NCBI RefSeq assembly: GCF_016653315.1
Contig: NZ_NHSH01000054.1
Location: 59,967-123,966 of the forward strand
Reading direction: 5' to 3'
Length of the DNA: 64,000 nt
Origin: Halochromatium roseum
Lineage (GTDB): Bacteria > Pseudomonadota > Gammaproteobacteria > Chromatiales > Chromatiaceae
The position numbers and the translations under genes were made by a program. Within the stretch, counting starts at the first letter, position 1. Each line of letters opens with the position of its first letter. Under the pieces are notes generated by a model. That model saw only the letters and a program-made list of their open reading frames with translations. It was not told where the DNA came from and ran no database searches. Of this stretch, positions 47,111-55,350 are shown in pieces.

Positions 47111-47557
47111 CTAAGGGCGCAGGTAGACGTAACCTTCAGACTGCAGTTCGGCGATCCGGGTGACGCCGCCCTTCTCTGCGATCACGAAGCCGGAGAGCAG
47201 CTCATCGCGTTCGAAGCCGAGGGCGGTCAGGGTATTGGCGCAGGCCTCGAAGGTGACGCCTTGCTCCTGCAGTTTGGCGACGTTCTCTCGCACCTTGTTC
47301 ACGGCCTCGATGTCATGGAACCGCTTCACGGCAGGTCCGTGCGAGACCAGCACGATGTTGATCTTCTCGGGTCCGCCGATGCCCTCGATGTGGTTCTGGA
47401 TGTTGTTCAGCACGAAGCCGACCTTGTCTTCCTCGCTGACGTGATAGACCACGTCGAGCTTGTCGTCAGCGGCCATGGCGGCGCTTGCCCCGAACAGCAG
47501 GATCAAGCCCAACAGGCTCAAGCCCAGCAGTGTGTTGCGCAGTTTTTGATTGATCAT
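47111..47557 (-). CDS. Secreted DsrE/DsrF-family protein
   Basis: 148 residues from the ATG at 47557, with GAGG 7 bases upstream. The signal peptide LLGLSLLGLILLFGASAAMA ends before ADDKLDVVYHV. The mature part has the DsrE-like alternating alpha/beta pattern (NIVLVSHGPAVKRF, LQEQGVTFEACANTLTALGF) with a single cysteine in the conserved loop. Related periplasmic proteins are common in sulfur-oxidising bacteria, but no specific reaction can be claimed. Confidence 0.8.
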   Translation of the reverse strand: MINQKLRNTLLGLSLLGLILLFGASAAMAADDKLDVVYHVSEEDKVGFVLNNIQNHIEGIGGPEKINIVLVSHGPAVKRFHDIEAVNKVRENVAKLQEQGVTFEACANTLTALGFERDELLSGFVIAEKGGVTRIAELQSEGYVYLRP

Positions 47558-47616
47558 CGTTATTCCTCTCATCAAACCTAAGCTCATCAAACCTAAGCGG
47601 TCGTCGGAAGCAGTGT

Positions 47617-49038
47617 TTATAGGGCGCCCGAGGCGAAGTCCGCGAGCCTGGAGCGCTCGCCTCGCAGCAGGGTGATGTGGCCGCTGTGCTCCCAATCCTT
47701 GAAGCGATCCACAACATAGGTCAAGCCCGAGGTGGTCTCGGTCAGATAGGGGGTGTCGATCTGCGCGATATTGCCCAGGCAGACGATCTTGGTGCCGGGG
47801 CCGGCGCGTGTGATCAGGGTCTTCATCTGTTTGGCGGTTAGGTTCTGCGCCTCATCGAGGATGATGTATTTGTGCAGAAAGGTGCGCCCGCGCATGTAGT
47901 TCAGGGACGAGATGCGAATGCGGTTGCGCACCAGATCATTGGTGGCGGCGCGGCCCCAGTCGCCGCCCTCGGTTTGCGTGAGCACCTCGAGATTATCCAT
48001 CAGGGCACCCATCCAGGGCGTCATCTTTTCTTCTTCGGTGCCGGGCAAGAAGCCGATGTCTTCACCAACCGGGACCGTTACCCGGGTCATGATGATCTCG
48101 CGGTAGTGCGCGCGGTCAAGCACCTGGGCCAAACCGGCGGCCAGGGCGAGCAGGGTCTTGCCGGTACCGGCGGTACCAAGCAGGGTGACGAAGTCGAGCT
48201 CCGGGTCCATGAGCATGTTGAGCGCAAAGTTCTGTTCTCTGTTGCGCGCCGTAATGCCCCAGACGTTGTTGCGATGGACCCGATAGTCTTCGGTCAGCTC
48301 GATGATGGCTTCGCTCTGGCTGCGCTTTTCTCGCACCACCGCTTCGAAGCTGTCGTCGCCTTCGAGACTCAGGCATTCATTGACATACCAGTCCGAGACA
48401 TCCGGACCACTGATGCGGTAGAAGGTCCGCCCTTCTTCCTTCCAGGCATCGACCTCCTTGGCGTTGTGCTCCCAGAAGTCCTCCGGCAAGGTCGCCATGC
48501 CGGTATAGAGCAGGTCGGCGTCATCGAGGACCTGATCGTTCGAGTAGTCCTCGGCCGGAATACCCAGCACTGCGGCCTTGATGCGCAGGTTGATGTCCTT
48601 GGAGACAATGACGACCGAGCGCCCGCCAGGCTGTTCGCGTCGTTGCAGCCCCAACGCGGTGCCGAGGATGTCATTGTCCGCTGAGGTGCCGGGCAGCACG
48701 CTGGTCACATCAGATCCGAGCAGCTCGGTCTGGAAGATCAGTCGACCCGTTGGCGCCTCCGTGAAGCCGCGTCCATATTCGCTCAGCGGGTGGATCGGCA
48801 GGCCGGCCTCGATCTCGTCCCGATCCGCGTCGCACATCAGCTGGTCGAGGAAGCGGCTGACTTGGCGCACGTTACGCGCGACCTCCGAGAGTCCCTTTTT
48901 ACCCGCGTCCAGCTCCTCGAGCACGATCATCGGTAGGTAGATGTCGTGTTCTTTGAAGCGAAACAGGGCGGTTGGATCATGCATCAACACGTTGGTGTCG
49001 AGCACAAAGAGACAGCGGTCGCTGTCGCGCTTGATCAT
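47617..49038 (-). CDS. PIN-domain PhoH-family ATPase
   Basis: 473 residues. The N-terminal PIN nuclease-like domain (FVLDTNVLMHDPTALFRFKE, LEELDAGKKGLSEVARNVRQ) is followed by a PhoH ATPase with Walker A LLGTAGTGKTLLALAAGL and Walker B KYIILDEAQNLTAKQMKTLI. This is the YlaK/PhoH2-like RNA helicase-ribonuclease architecture. Its ATG overlaps the stop of a 37-codon leader ORF (49035-49148), suggesting translational coupling. Confidence 0.93.
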   Translation of the reverse strand: MIKRDSDRCLFVLDTNVLMHDPTALFRFKEHDIYLPMIVLEELDAGKKGLSEVARNVRQVSRFLDQLMCDADRDEIEAGLPIHPLSEYGRGFTEAPTGRLIFQTELLGSDVTSVLPGTSADNDILGTALGLQRREQPGGRSVVIVSKDINLRIKAAVLGIPAEDYSNDQVLDDADLLYTGMATLPEDFWEHNAKEVDAWKEEGRTFYRISGPDVSDWYVNECLSLEGDDSFEAVVREKRSQSEAIIELTEDYRVHRNNVWGITARNREQNFALNMLMDPELDFVTLLGTAGTGKTLLALAAGLAQVLDRAHYREIIMTRVTVPVGEDIGFLPGTEEEKMTPWMGALMDNLEVLTQTEGGDWGRAATNDLVRNRIRISSLNYMRGRTFLHKYIILDEAQNLTAKQMKTLITRAGPGTKIVCLGNIAQIDTPYLTETTSGLTYVVDRFKDWEHSGHITLLRGERSRLADFASGAL

Positions 49039-49148
49039 CGATACCTCAGGCCTGGTTCAACCAGATGCCGCTGTTGACCGCGCAACAAGCGCTTCAGCGT
49101 GCATGGATAGAGGGCGCTGCGAATGTTGCCATGCAATAGATGCTTCAT
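49035..49148 (-). CDS. Leader ORF beginning MKHLLHGN, coupled to phoH
   Basis: A 37-residue ORF, ATG at 49148, whose TGA overlaps the phoH ATG (ATGA). Its first eight residues MKHLLHGN are the same as those of a second small ORF before bcp (49655-49726). The 24-base DNA of that stretch differs at 4 positions, all synonymous, which argues for a translated peptide. The rest (IRSALYPCTLKRLLRGQQRH) is basic and not shared. No obvious ribosome site is seen. Function unknown. Confidence 0.5.
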   Translation of the reverse strand: MKHLLHGNIRSALYPCTLKRLLRGQQRHLVEPGLRYR

Positions 49149-49176
49149 GGTTCGGAGTGGCGACGCGGGATGCACG

Positions 49177-49644
49177 TTAGCCGAGCGCGCGAACGGCGGC
49201 AAGCACCTCATCGACGTGGCCTGGAACCTTGACCCCACGCCACTCCTTGATCAGCGTCCCTTGCTCGTCGATCAGGAAGGTGCTGCGTTCGATGCCGAGC
49301 GATTCCTTGCCATACATCTTCTTTAGCTTTATGACATCGAAGGTCTTGCACAGAACCTCGTCCTTGTCCGACAGCAGATCGAAGCTGAAGTCTTGTTTGG
49401 TCTTGAAGTTCTCTTGAGCCTTGATGCCGTCGCGTGAGGCACCGAGGATCGCGGTGTTGGCAGCGGCGAACTCGGCCGCGGCGGCGGTGAAGTCGAGGCC
49501 TTCCTGGGTGCAGCCGGAGGTGCTGGCCTTCGGGTAAAAGAACAGTACCAGGCGCTGACCACGAAAATCACTGAGCTTCAGCGGCTTGTCGCCAGTGGCC
49601 GGCAGTTCGATGTCGGGGACCGGCTCGTTGATCGCAACGGACAT
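49177..49644 (-). CDS. bcp: Peroxiredoxin Bcp (thiol peroxidase)
   Basis: 155 residues from the ATG at 49644, 8 bases after GAGG; two closer in-frame starts (49650, 49653) overlap that site. The thioredoxin fold has the peroxidatic motif FFYPKASTSGCTQEGLDF (usual form PKDxTPGCTxEGxxF, so the Thr-Pro before Gly-Cys is Thr-Ser here). It reduces peroxides using thioredoxin. Order bcp-gcvR next to divergent dapA is as in E. coli. Confidence 0.93.
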   Translation of the reverse strand: MSVAINEPVPDIELPATGDKPLKLSDFRGQRLVLFFYPKASTSGCTQEGLDFTAAAAEFAAANTAILGASRDGIKAQENFKTKQDFSFDLLSDKDEVLCKTFDVIKLKKMYGKESLGIERSTFLIDEQGTLIKEWRGVKVPGHVDEVLAAVRALG

Positions 49645-49654
49645 AGGCATCACC

Positions 49655-49726
49655 TCATATGTGGCGTGGAATCGACCTGCTGCTCGACGTGATCCTGCAC
49701 GCGTTACCGTGCAGCAGATGCTTCAT
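49655..49726 (-). CDS. Leader ORF beginning MKHLLHGN, just upstream of bcp
   Basis: A 23-residue ORF (MKHLLHGNACRITSSSRSIP and 3 more), ATG at 49726, TGA at 49657-49655, ending within a few bases of the bcp ribosome site. It shares its first eight residues with the leader before phoH, using different synonymous codons. Both copies are preceded by AACC. It may be a regulatory leader peptide or part of a dispersed repeat family. Confidence 0.45.
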   Translation of the reverse strand: MKHLLHGNACRITSSSRSIPRHI

Positions 49727-49819
49727 GGTTTGGCAGCCGATGCAGAGCAAGCGCTCGGGTGCGGATCGCCAGAGCTTGCAGGAGATATCAGGTCTCACGG
49801 CCAAATTGGAAGCGTGCTC

Positions 49820-50359
49820 CTAGGCCTTTTGCGGTTCCAACACGGCATCCAGGTTGAGTCCGTCGCAGTAATCCATGAATTCTTCGCGGAGTGTTGCGAT
49901 GTGCGTGTCTGCCGGGATGCCGACCGTCATGTGCACCGCGAACATTGGCGTTCCAGTGTGTGCGGCTGCATAGGTCGTAGTCGCCATATCCTCGATATTG
50001 ATCCGCCGCTCGGCGAAGAAACCGGCGAGGTTGTTGACGATGCCGGGATGGTCCATGGCGATCACATCGACCGCGTAGGGGAGCTTACCCTCGCCTTGCG
50101 CACGGGCGCCGGTGCGCTTGCAGACGATGGTCAGGTCGAGCGAGCGCTGCAGCTCAGGCAGTGCGTTCTCGACCTTCGCTAGGGTGTTCCACTTCCCCTC
50201 GACCAGCAGAATAGCGGCGAACTCGCCGCCCAGTACCGTCATCCGGCTGTCTTCGATATTGCAGCCGTGCTCGAGGATACTGCGCGAGAGATCGTTGACC
50301 AGGCCGGGATGGTCGGCACCGATCGCAGAGATGACGAGGTAAGTCTTGTGCGTAGCCAT
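49820..50359 (-). CDS. gcvR: Glycine cleavage system regulator GcvR (two ACT domains)
   Basis: 179 residues from the ATG at 50359; a longer open frame runs into dapA and is rejected. Two ACT domains: one at about 5-75 (YLVISAIGADHPGLVNDLSR, GCNIEDSRMTVLGGEFAAIL) and one at about 95-170 (VDVIAMDHPGIVNNLAGFFA, INIEDMATTTYAA). GcvR acts with GcvA in enterics to repress gcv genes in the absence of glycine. The location between bcp and dapA is conserved. Confidence 0.9.
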   Translation of the reverse strand: MATHKTYLVISAIGADHPGLVNDLSRSILEHGCNIEDSRMTVLGGEFAAILLVEGKWNTLAKVENALPELQRSLDLTIVCKRTGARAQGEGKLPYAVDVIAMDHPGIVNNLAGFFAERRINIEDMATTTYAAAHTGTPMFAVHMTVGIPADTHIATLREEFMDYCDGLNLDAVLEPQKA

Positions 50360-50522
50360 TTCTCTGATGTTTCCTGAGCGCTCGCGGCAAGGAGTGCCAA
50401 AGTGTAGCAGTAAGCGGTGATCTCGAGCCAAGTGCCGCAATGGGCGCTGTGTGCGCGCTTGTAAAGCCTTAAGCCGCCAAGATACCATCACTGTCTGAAT
50501 TTTTGCCCGGAGTCTAGACGGA

Positions 50523-51398
50523 ATGATACGAGGCAGCATCGTCGCTCTGGTGACACCGATGAGCGTTGAAGGCGAAGTCGACGGCGAGGCGCTCGAGCGA
50601 CTCGTTGATCTGCATGTGCAGTCTGGAACTGCTGCCATTGTCGCTGTTGGAACCACCGGAGAATCCGCCACGCTTGACGAGGCCGAGCACTGTAATGTGC
50701 TTTCGCGCACCGTCTCAGCCGCCGCCGGGCGTATTCCGGTGATCGCTGGAACCGGCGCGAACTCCACCACCGAGGCTATTCGGCTCACACAATGCGCGGC
50801 AGAGACCGGCGCGGATGCCGCACTGCTGGTCACCCCCTACTACAATAAGCCGACTCAAGCCGGCCTGATCGCGCACTACCGATGCATCGCCGATGCCGTC
50901 GATATTCCGCAGATCCTCTACAACGTACCTGGGCGAACCGCCTGCGATCTCTTACCAGCGACGGCCTGCGAGCTCGCCAGTCATCCGCGGATCATCGGCA
51001 TCAAAGATGCCACGGGCGATCTCACCCGCGTCGCCGAGCTGCGCGCAGGCTGTGGCCCAGACTTCGCGATTTACAGCGGCGATGACGCCACCGGCTGCGA
51101 GCTGATGCTACAGGGCGGGGATGGCGTGATCTCGGTCACCAACAACGTCGCGCCTGCCCTGATGGCGCAGTTATGTCAGGCGGCACTGGCTGGCGAGCGC
51201 GACCAAGCGCTGGCGTTGAATGCGCGACTGGACCCTCTACATCGCAACCTGTTCGTCGAATCCAACCCGATACCGGTGAAATGGGCGCTACACGAGATGG
51301 GGCTCATCGGCACCGGGATTCGTCTACCGCTGACTTGGCTCTCCGAATCGCAGCATGCGGTGGTGCGCCAGGCCCTGATCGACGCCGGTGTCTTGTGA
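50523..51398 (+). CDS. dapA: 4-hydroxy-tetrahydrodipicolinate synthase DapA
   Basis: 291 residues. The Schiff-base lysine is Lys161 in [10 protein letters not shown], the same number as in E. coli. The pyruvate-binding GTTGESATL and the catalytic Tyr of [14 protein letters not shown] are present. It condenses pyruvate with aspartate semialdehyde in lysine and murein synthesis. It is followed directly by bamC. Confidence 0.98.
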   Translation: MIRGSIVALVTPMSVEGEVDGEALERLVDLHVQSGTAAIVAVGTTGESATLDEAEHCNVLSRTVSAAAGRIPVIAGTGANSTTEAIRLTQCAAETGADAALLVTPYYNKPTQAGLIAHYRCIADAVDIPQILYNVPGRTACDLLPATACELASHPRIIGIKDATGDLTRVAELRAGCGPDFAIYSGDDATGCELMLQGGDGVISVTNNVAPALMAQLCQAALAGERDQALALNARLDPLHRNLFVESNPIPVKWALHEMGLIGTGIRLPLTWLSESQHAVVRQALIDAGVL

Positions 51399-51436
51399 TC
51401 GGCGCACTCAAAGGCACGAGGCATTTGACCATCAAC

Positions 51437-52609
51437 ATGAAGATTTTGCTGCTCCTGCTGGTTGCCTGGCCACTGCTGACGCTGACCGGTTGTGGCTCGA
51501 TGAATGTGGAGAAATACCTGCCTGATCGGCAGGTCGAGTACAAGAAGGCGCGGGAGGCGGAAGAGAACCTGGCCCTGCCACCGGATCTCGCCGGCGCCAG
51601 CTTCAACGATGCGCTCGACATCCCTGGTGCGAGCGGAACGGCGACCTACTCCACCTATGCTGGCGGTCGAGAGGCGCGCCGGCGCGTTGCCGGAAGCGGC
51701 GAGGTCTTGCCGGAGGTCTCGGGCGTGACGCTGAAGCGCTCTGGAGATCAGCGCTGGCTTGAGGTCGATGCCTCGCCGCAGGTCGTCTGGCCGCAGGTCG
51801 TCGCCTTCTGGCGTCAACAGGGCATCCTGCTCGAGGAGCAGGACCCCGCCGTGGGGGTGATGAAGACCGACTGGCTCGAGAATCGTGCCGAGATCCGCAA
51901 AGACTTCGTCACCAACATGATGCGCAAGGTCGCCGGCGGGCTTTATGCCACCTCGACCCGTGACCAGTACCGGGTGCGTATCGATGCTGGACCGCGCTCG
52001 GGAACCTCCGAGGTCTATCTGACCCATCGCGGCATGGAAGAGCGCTTGGTGCGCAACACCGTTGGCGAGGGCTCGACCACGGTTTGGGAGCCAGCGCCGA
52101 CCGATCCCGGCAAAGAGGCCGAGATGCTGCGGCGCCTGATGCTGTCGTTGGGTGTGTCGGATAGCAATGCTCAGCGGATGCTGGCGCAGGGTGGCGGTCG
52201 CGCTGCGGCCGGGTCACCAGCTAGGCGTGGGTCGTCGAGCACGGCACAGCTGGTCAGCGCCGGTGCCGGCAGCGAGCTGGTCATCGAAGAGGAGTTCCGC
52301 CGCGCCTGGCGGCAGGTGGGGCTGGCCTTGGATCGGAGCGGGTTCGCCGTCGAAGACCGAGATCGCAGTGCTGGTGTCTTCTTCGTCCGCTACGACGACC
52401 CCACCAAGCGGGAAAAGAAAAAGGGCCTGCTCTCCAGGATGGCATTCTGGGATGGTGGCGATCGGCCCGATCAGGCCAAGACCTATCAGATCCGGGTCCA
52501 GGGCGATGCGCAGGAGAGTCGCGTGACGGTCCATGATGAGGCCGGCGGGCGCGATACCTCGGCCACCGCTGAGCAGATTCTCAAGCTGCTGAAAGAACAG
52601 CTCGGCTGA
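51437..52609 (+). CDS. bamC: Outer-membrane assembly lipoprotein BamC
   Basis: 390 residues from the ATG at 51437. Signal peptide with lipobox LTLTGC, Cys19 acylated. The unstructured N-terminal segment YLPDRQVEYKKAREAEENLA LPPDLAGASF matches the part of BamC that lies on BamD. Two helix-grip domains follow (PQVVWPQVVAFWRQQGILLE and FRRAWRQVGLALDRSGFAVE). The frame is open well upstream into dapA but that is antisense-free overlap, not used. The dapA-bamC order is conserved in Gammaproteobacteria. Confidence 0.93.
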   Translation: MKILLLLLVAWPLLTLTGCGSMNVEKYLPDRQVEYKKAREAEENLALPPDLAGASFNDALDIPGASGTATYSTYAGGREARRRVAGSGEVLPEVSGVTLKRSGDQRWLEVDASPQVVWPQVVAFWRQQGILLEEQDPAVGVMKTDWLENRAEIRKDFVTNMMRKVAGGLYATSTRDQYRVRIDAGPRSGTSEVYLTHRGMEERLVRNTVGEGSTTVWEPAPTDPGKEAEMLRRLMLSLGVSDSNAQRMLAQGGGRAAAGSPARRGSSSTAQLVSAGAGSELVIEEEFRRAWRQVGLALDRSGFAVEDRDRSAGVFFVRYDDPTKREKKKGLLSRMAFWDGGDRPDQAKTYQIRVQGDAQESRVTVHDEAGGRDTSATAEQILKLLKEQLG

Positions 52610-53371
52610 ATGCGATTTGCCGCGCTCGGCAGCGGCAGTCGCGGCAATGCGACCCTGGTCGAGTCTGGCTCGACCAGGGTCTTGATCGACTGCGGGCTTT
52701 CAGCCAAGGTGTTGACCCAACGGCTGCTATCGATCGATGTTGAGCCGAGCTCGATCACTGGGATTCTGTTGACCCATGAGCACGGCGATCACATTGGCGG
52801 TGTCGCCACCTTTGCCGGGCGCTATGGGATTCCAGTCTGGTCCACACCTGGCACCTGGCGTGCTGCGAGTATCACTGCCAAGATCGATCTGCGGTTATTT
52901 CTCGGCCACGGCGGTGCCTTGCAGATTGGCGATCTCAGCATCGCCCCCTATCCGATCCCACACGATGCGCGTGAGCCCTGCCAGTTTGTGATCGACGGCG
53001 ATGGCTGTCGGCTCGGCGTGCTCACCGATGCGGGGAGCATCACGCCACACATCCGTGAGCGCCTGAGCGACTGCGATGCGCTGATGCTCGAGGCCAACCA
53101 TGACCCAGCGCTGCTGCGCGCTGGCCCCTATCCGCCGAGCGTGCAAGCGCGTGTCGGCGGCGCCTTCGGCCACCTGAGCAATCAGCAGGCGGCGGAGCTG
53201 CTCGACCGGCTCGAGCATCGCGCGCTTCGTCAGCTATTGATCGCCCACGTCAGCGCCAATAACAACCGTGAAGACCTGGTCCGCTCGGCCATGGCGGCGG
53301 TCTCCTCGGAGCTGGAGCAGCGTCTGGTCATCGCCCCCCAGTCCCGTAATACCAGTTGGTTGCAGATCTGA
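52610..53371 (+). CDS. Metallo-beta-lactamase-fold hydrolase (YycJ/WalJ-like)
   Basis: 253 residues. The zinc motif LTHEHGDHIGG, an early GSGSRGNATLVESGSTRVLI DCG and the later FGHLSNQQAAELLDRL place it with the YycJ/PhnP-type MBL hydrolases. These are proposed exonucleases or phosphodiesterases; the substrate here is unknown. It begins at the base after the bamC stop, so the two are co-translated. Confidence 0.88.
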   Translation: MRFAALGSGSRGNATLVESGSTRVLIDCGLSAKVLTQRLLSIDVEPSSITGILLTHEHGDHIGGVATFAGRYGIPVWSTPGTWRAASITAKIDLRLFLGHGGALQIGDLSIAPYPIPHDAREPCQFVIDGDGCRLGVLTDAGSITPHIRERLSDCDALMLEANHDPALLRAGPYPPSVQARVGGAFGHLSNQQAAELLDRLEHRALRQLLIAHVSANNNREDLVRSAMAAVSSELEQRLVIAPQSRNTSWLQI

Positions 53372-53419
53372 CGGCAGCACAGCAGATGCAGATCTCAATT
53401 CCGAGCTGGCAATGAGCGC

Positions 53420-55225
53420 TTAGGCGTCGAGATCCAAGTCTAGCCCTAGCAGGCGCGGGTAGATCGGCGCTTTGAGCAGTTCGCCGTGGGTGCCGCGCTC
53501 GACGACGCGGCCCTGATCGAGCACCAGGATCTCATCCATCTGCGCCAGCGCGACGGGCCGATGGGTGATCAGCAGGACGGTGCGTCCCTCCATGAGCCGT
53601 TGCACGGCATCCATCAGCGCGCGCTCGGTAACCGCATCGAGGCCCTCGGTGGGCTCATCGAGGAGCAGGATCGGCGCATCACGGAGTAGCGCGCGGGCGA
53701 TGGCGATGCGTCGCGCCTGGCCACCCGAGAGCCGCACGCCGGTCTCGCCAACCCAGGTGTCATAACCCTCGGGCAGTTCGGCGATAAAGTCGTGGATCTG
53801 GGCTGTCGCGCAGGCCTGCTCAAGCAGCCCTTGAGAGGCATCCGGCGCGGCGATTAGGAGGTTCTCACGGATGCTGGTATCGAACAGGTGCGTGTGCTGC
53901 GAGACCAAGGCGATGCGGCTGCGCAGGTCTTCGCCGGGGAACTGTTCTATAGGTATCCCGCCGAGCCGGATAGAGCCGGACTCGGGTGCCCAAAAGCGCA
54001 GTAGCAGGTTAAACAACGTGGTCTTGCCGGAGCCAGTGGCACCGACGATGGCGACCCGCCGGCCCGGTGGCAGCTCGAGATCGATGCCGTCGAGCGTTGG
54101 GCGCTCCCGGGCCGAGTCGGCATGGATGCCCGCATCTGCGCTTGATCCGGTGCCGGAGTGATCCTTCAGGCTGCTCTTGCTAGGGTAAGCAAAACGCAGT
54201 CCCTCGATCACCAGCCCGCTGTCTTTCGGTTGCTGCGCGGGGCCGGTTGGCTCCGGCACCGCCGGCTCGGTGTCGACAATCGCGAACAGCCGGCGTGCTG
54301 CGGTCAGTGTCGATTCGAGCTGTTGGAAGGCCATTGGCAGGGGGGCAACGGCCTCGAAGGTCGCGAGCGAGAATAGTGCGAGCATCGCTAGCTGCGGTGG
54401 CGCCAGGCTGCCGTCATGCACCAGCGGGATGCCGAGCCAGAGCATGCCCCAGAGGGTGAGATTGGCGGTGAGGCCAGTCGCGGCTTGGGCAATACCGGTG
54501 AGCTGACTCATGCGCTCCTGCTCGGCGACCAGCGCCCGGCTGAGCGCGTCCAGATGCCGGGCGTGGCTGTCGGCAGCCCCATAGATCAGCAGCTCGGACA
54601 ACCCCTGAGTGCCGTCGATGCCGGCCTGGCGCAGCTCCGCCTGGATCTCGACGATGCGCCGCCCGGGCCGTTTGCCGAGCCGATGACCAGCCCAGGGCAG
54701 GGCGACGCCAGCGATCAGCAGCATCACCAGCAACAGCTGCGCGAGCCCGAGATCGAATATCGCGGTGAAGAGGAAGAATGCGACTCCAGCGGTGAGCGCG
54801 ACCAGCACGGGCACCAACACGCGCACATAGAGGTTATCCAGCGCGTCGATATCGGCGCGGATACGGGTCAGTAGATCGGCGCTGTGATACTCCATCAGCC
54901 GCGCCGGGGCCAGCGGCTCCAGATGCCGATAGAACCAGACCCGCAGCCCGGCGAGTTGGCGCAGCGTGGCCTCGTGCGTGATCAGACGCTCGAAATAGCG
55001 CCCAGCGGTGCGGCCGATGGCGCTGGCGCGGATCAGTGCGGCCGGGGCGAAATAGTTCATCGCGACCCCAGCCGCGCCAGCGACCGCCATCGCGGTGATG
55101 AACCAGCCCGAGATTGCCATCAGCGCGACATTCGCCAGCAACGTGATCAGGGCCACGGCGAAGCCGCCCAGCATCCAGCCACGATAGGGCTGAAACAGCT
55201 GCCAGAGACGGATGAGCTCAGACAT
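53420..55225 (-). CDS. cydC: Heterodimeric thiol exporter subunit CydC
   Basis: 601 residues. The six-TM ABC exporter domain (LITLLANVALMAISGWFITA MAVAGAAGVAMNYFAPAALI RASAIGRTAGRYFERL is diagnostic for CydC) precedes an ATPase domain with Walker A VGATGSGKTTLF and signature VRLSGGQARRIAIARAL. A charged insertion (KDHSGTGSSADAGIHADS) sits between the two. With CydD it exports glutathione/cysteine to the periplasm for cytochrome bd assembly. Confidence 0.95.
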   Translation of the reverse strand: MSELIRLWQLFQPYRGWMLGGFAVALITLLANVALMAISGWFITAMAVAGAAGVAMNYFAPAALIRASAIGRTAGRYFERLITHEATLRQLAGLRVWFYRHLEPLAPARLMEYHSADLLTRIRADIDALDNLYVRVLVPVLVALTAGVAFFLFTAIFDLGLAQLLLVMLLIAGVALPWAGHRLGKRPGRRIVEIQAELRQAGIDGTQGLSELLIYGAADSHARHLDALSRALVAEQERMSQLTGIAQAATGLTANLTLWGMLWLGIPLVHDGSLAPPQLAMLALFSLATFEAVAPLPMAFQQLESTLTAARRLFAIVDTEPAVPEPTGPAQQPKDSGLVIEGLRFAYPSKSSLKDHSGTGSSADAGIHADSARERPTLDGIDLELPPGRRVAIVGATGSGKTTLFNLLLRFWAPESGSIRLGGIPIEQFPGEDLRSRIALVSQHTHLFDTSIRENLLIAAPDASQGLLEQACATAQIHDFIAELPEGYDTWVGETGVRLSGGQARRIAIARALLRDAPILLLDEPTEGLDAVTERALMDAVQRLMEGRTVLLITHRPVALAQMDEILVLDQGRVVERGTHGELLKAPIYPRLLGLDLDLDA

Positions 55226-55271
55226 GCCGAGATTCTCCTTGCCACTCAGGCGTGAAAACGAAATCAGCCAC

Positions 55272-55306
55272 GGCGGTCAGTTAAGGCGGTTAGCCAGGGC
55301 GGTCAG
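55272..55306. repeat. Three GGCGGTYAG repeats at 13-base spacing between cydD and cydC
   Basis: GGCGGTCAG (55272-55280), GGCGGTTAG (55285-55293) and GGCGGTCAG (55298-55306) are exactly 13 bases apart, in the 125-base gap before cydC. Related copies occur near 46954-46980 and at about 8679, also in gaps. They may be binding sites or a short dispersed repeat. Confidence 0.6.
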
Positions 55307-55350
55307 CCATCTTGCTGGGTTGATCGCGATGGGGCTGGGGCTGGCCATGC

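Noticed and set aside
50360..50833. N-terminal extension of gcvR to 50833
   Set aside because: Runs antisense through the start of dapA; GcvR begins at MATHKTYLVI.
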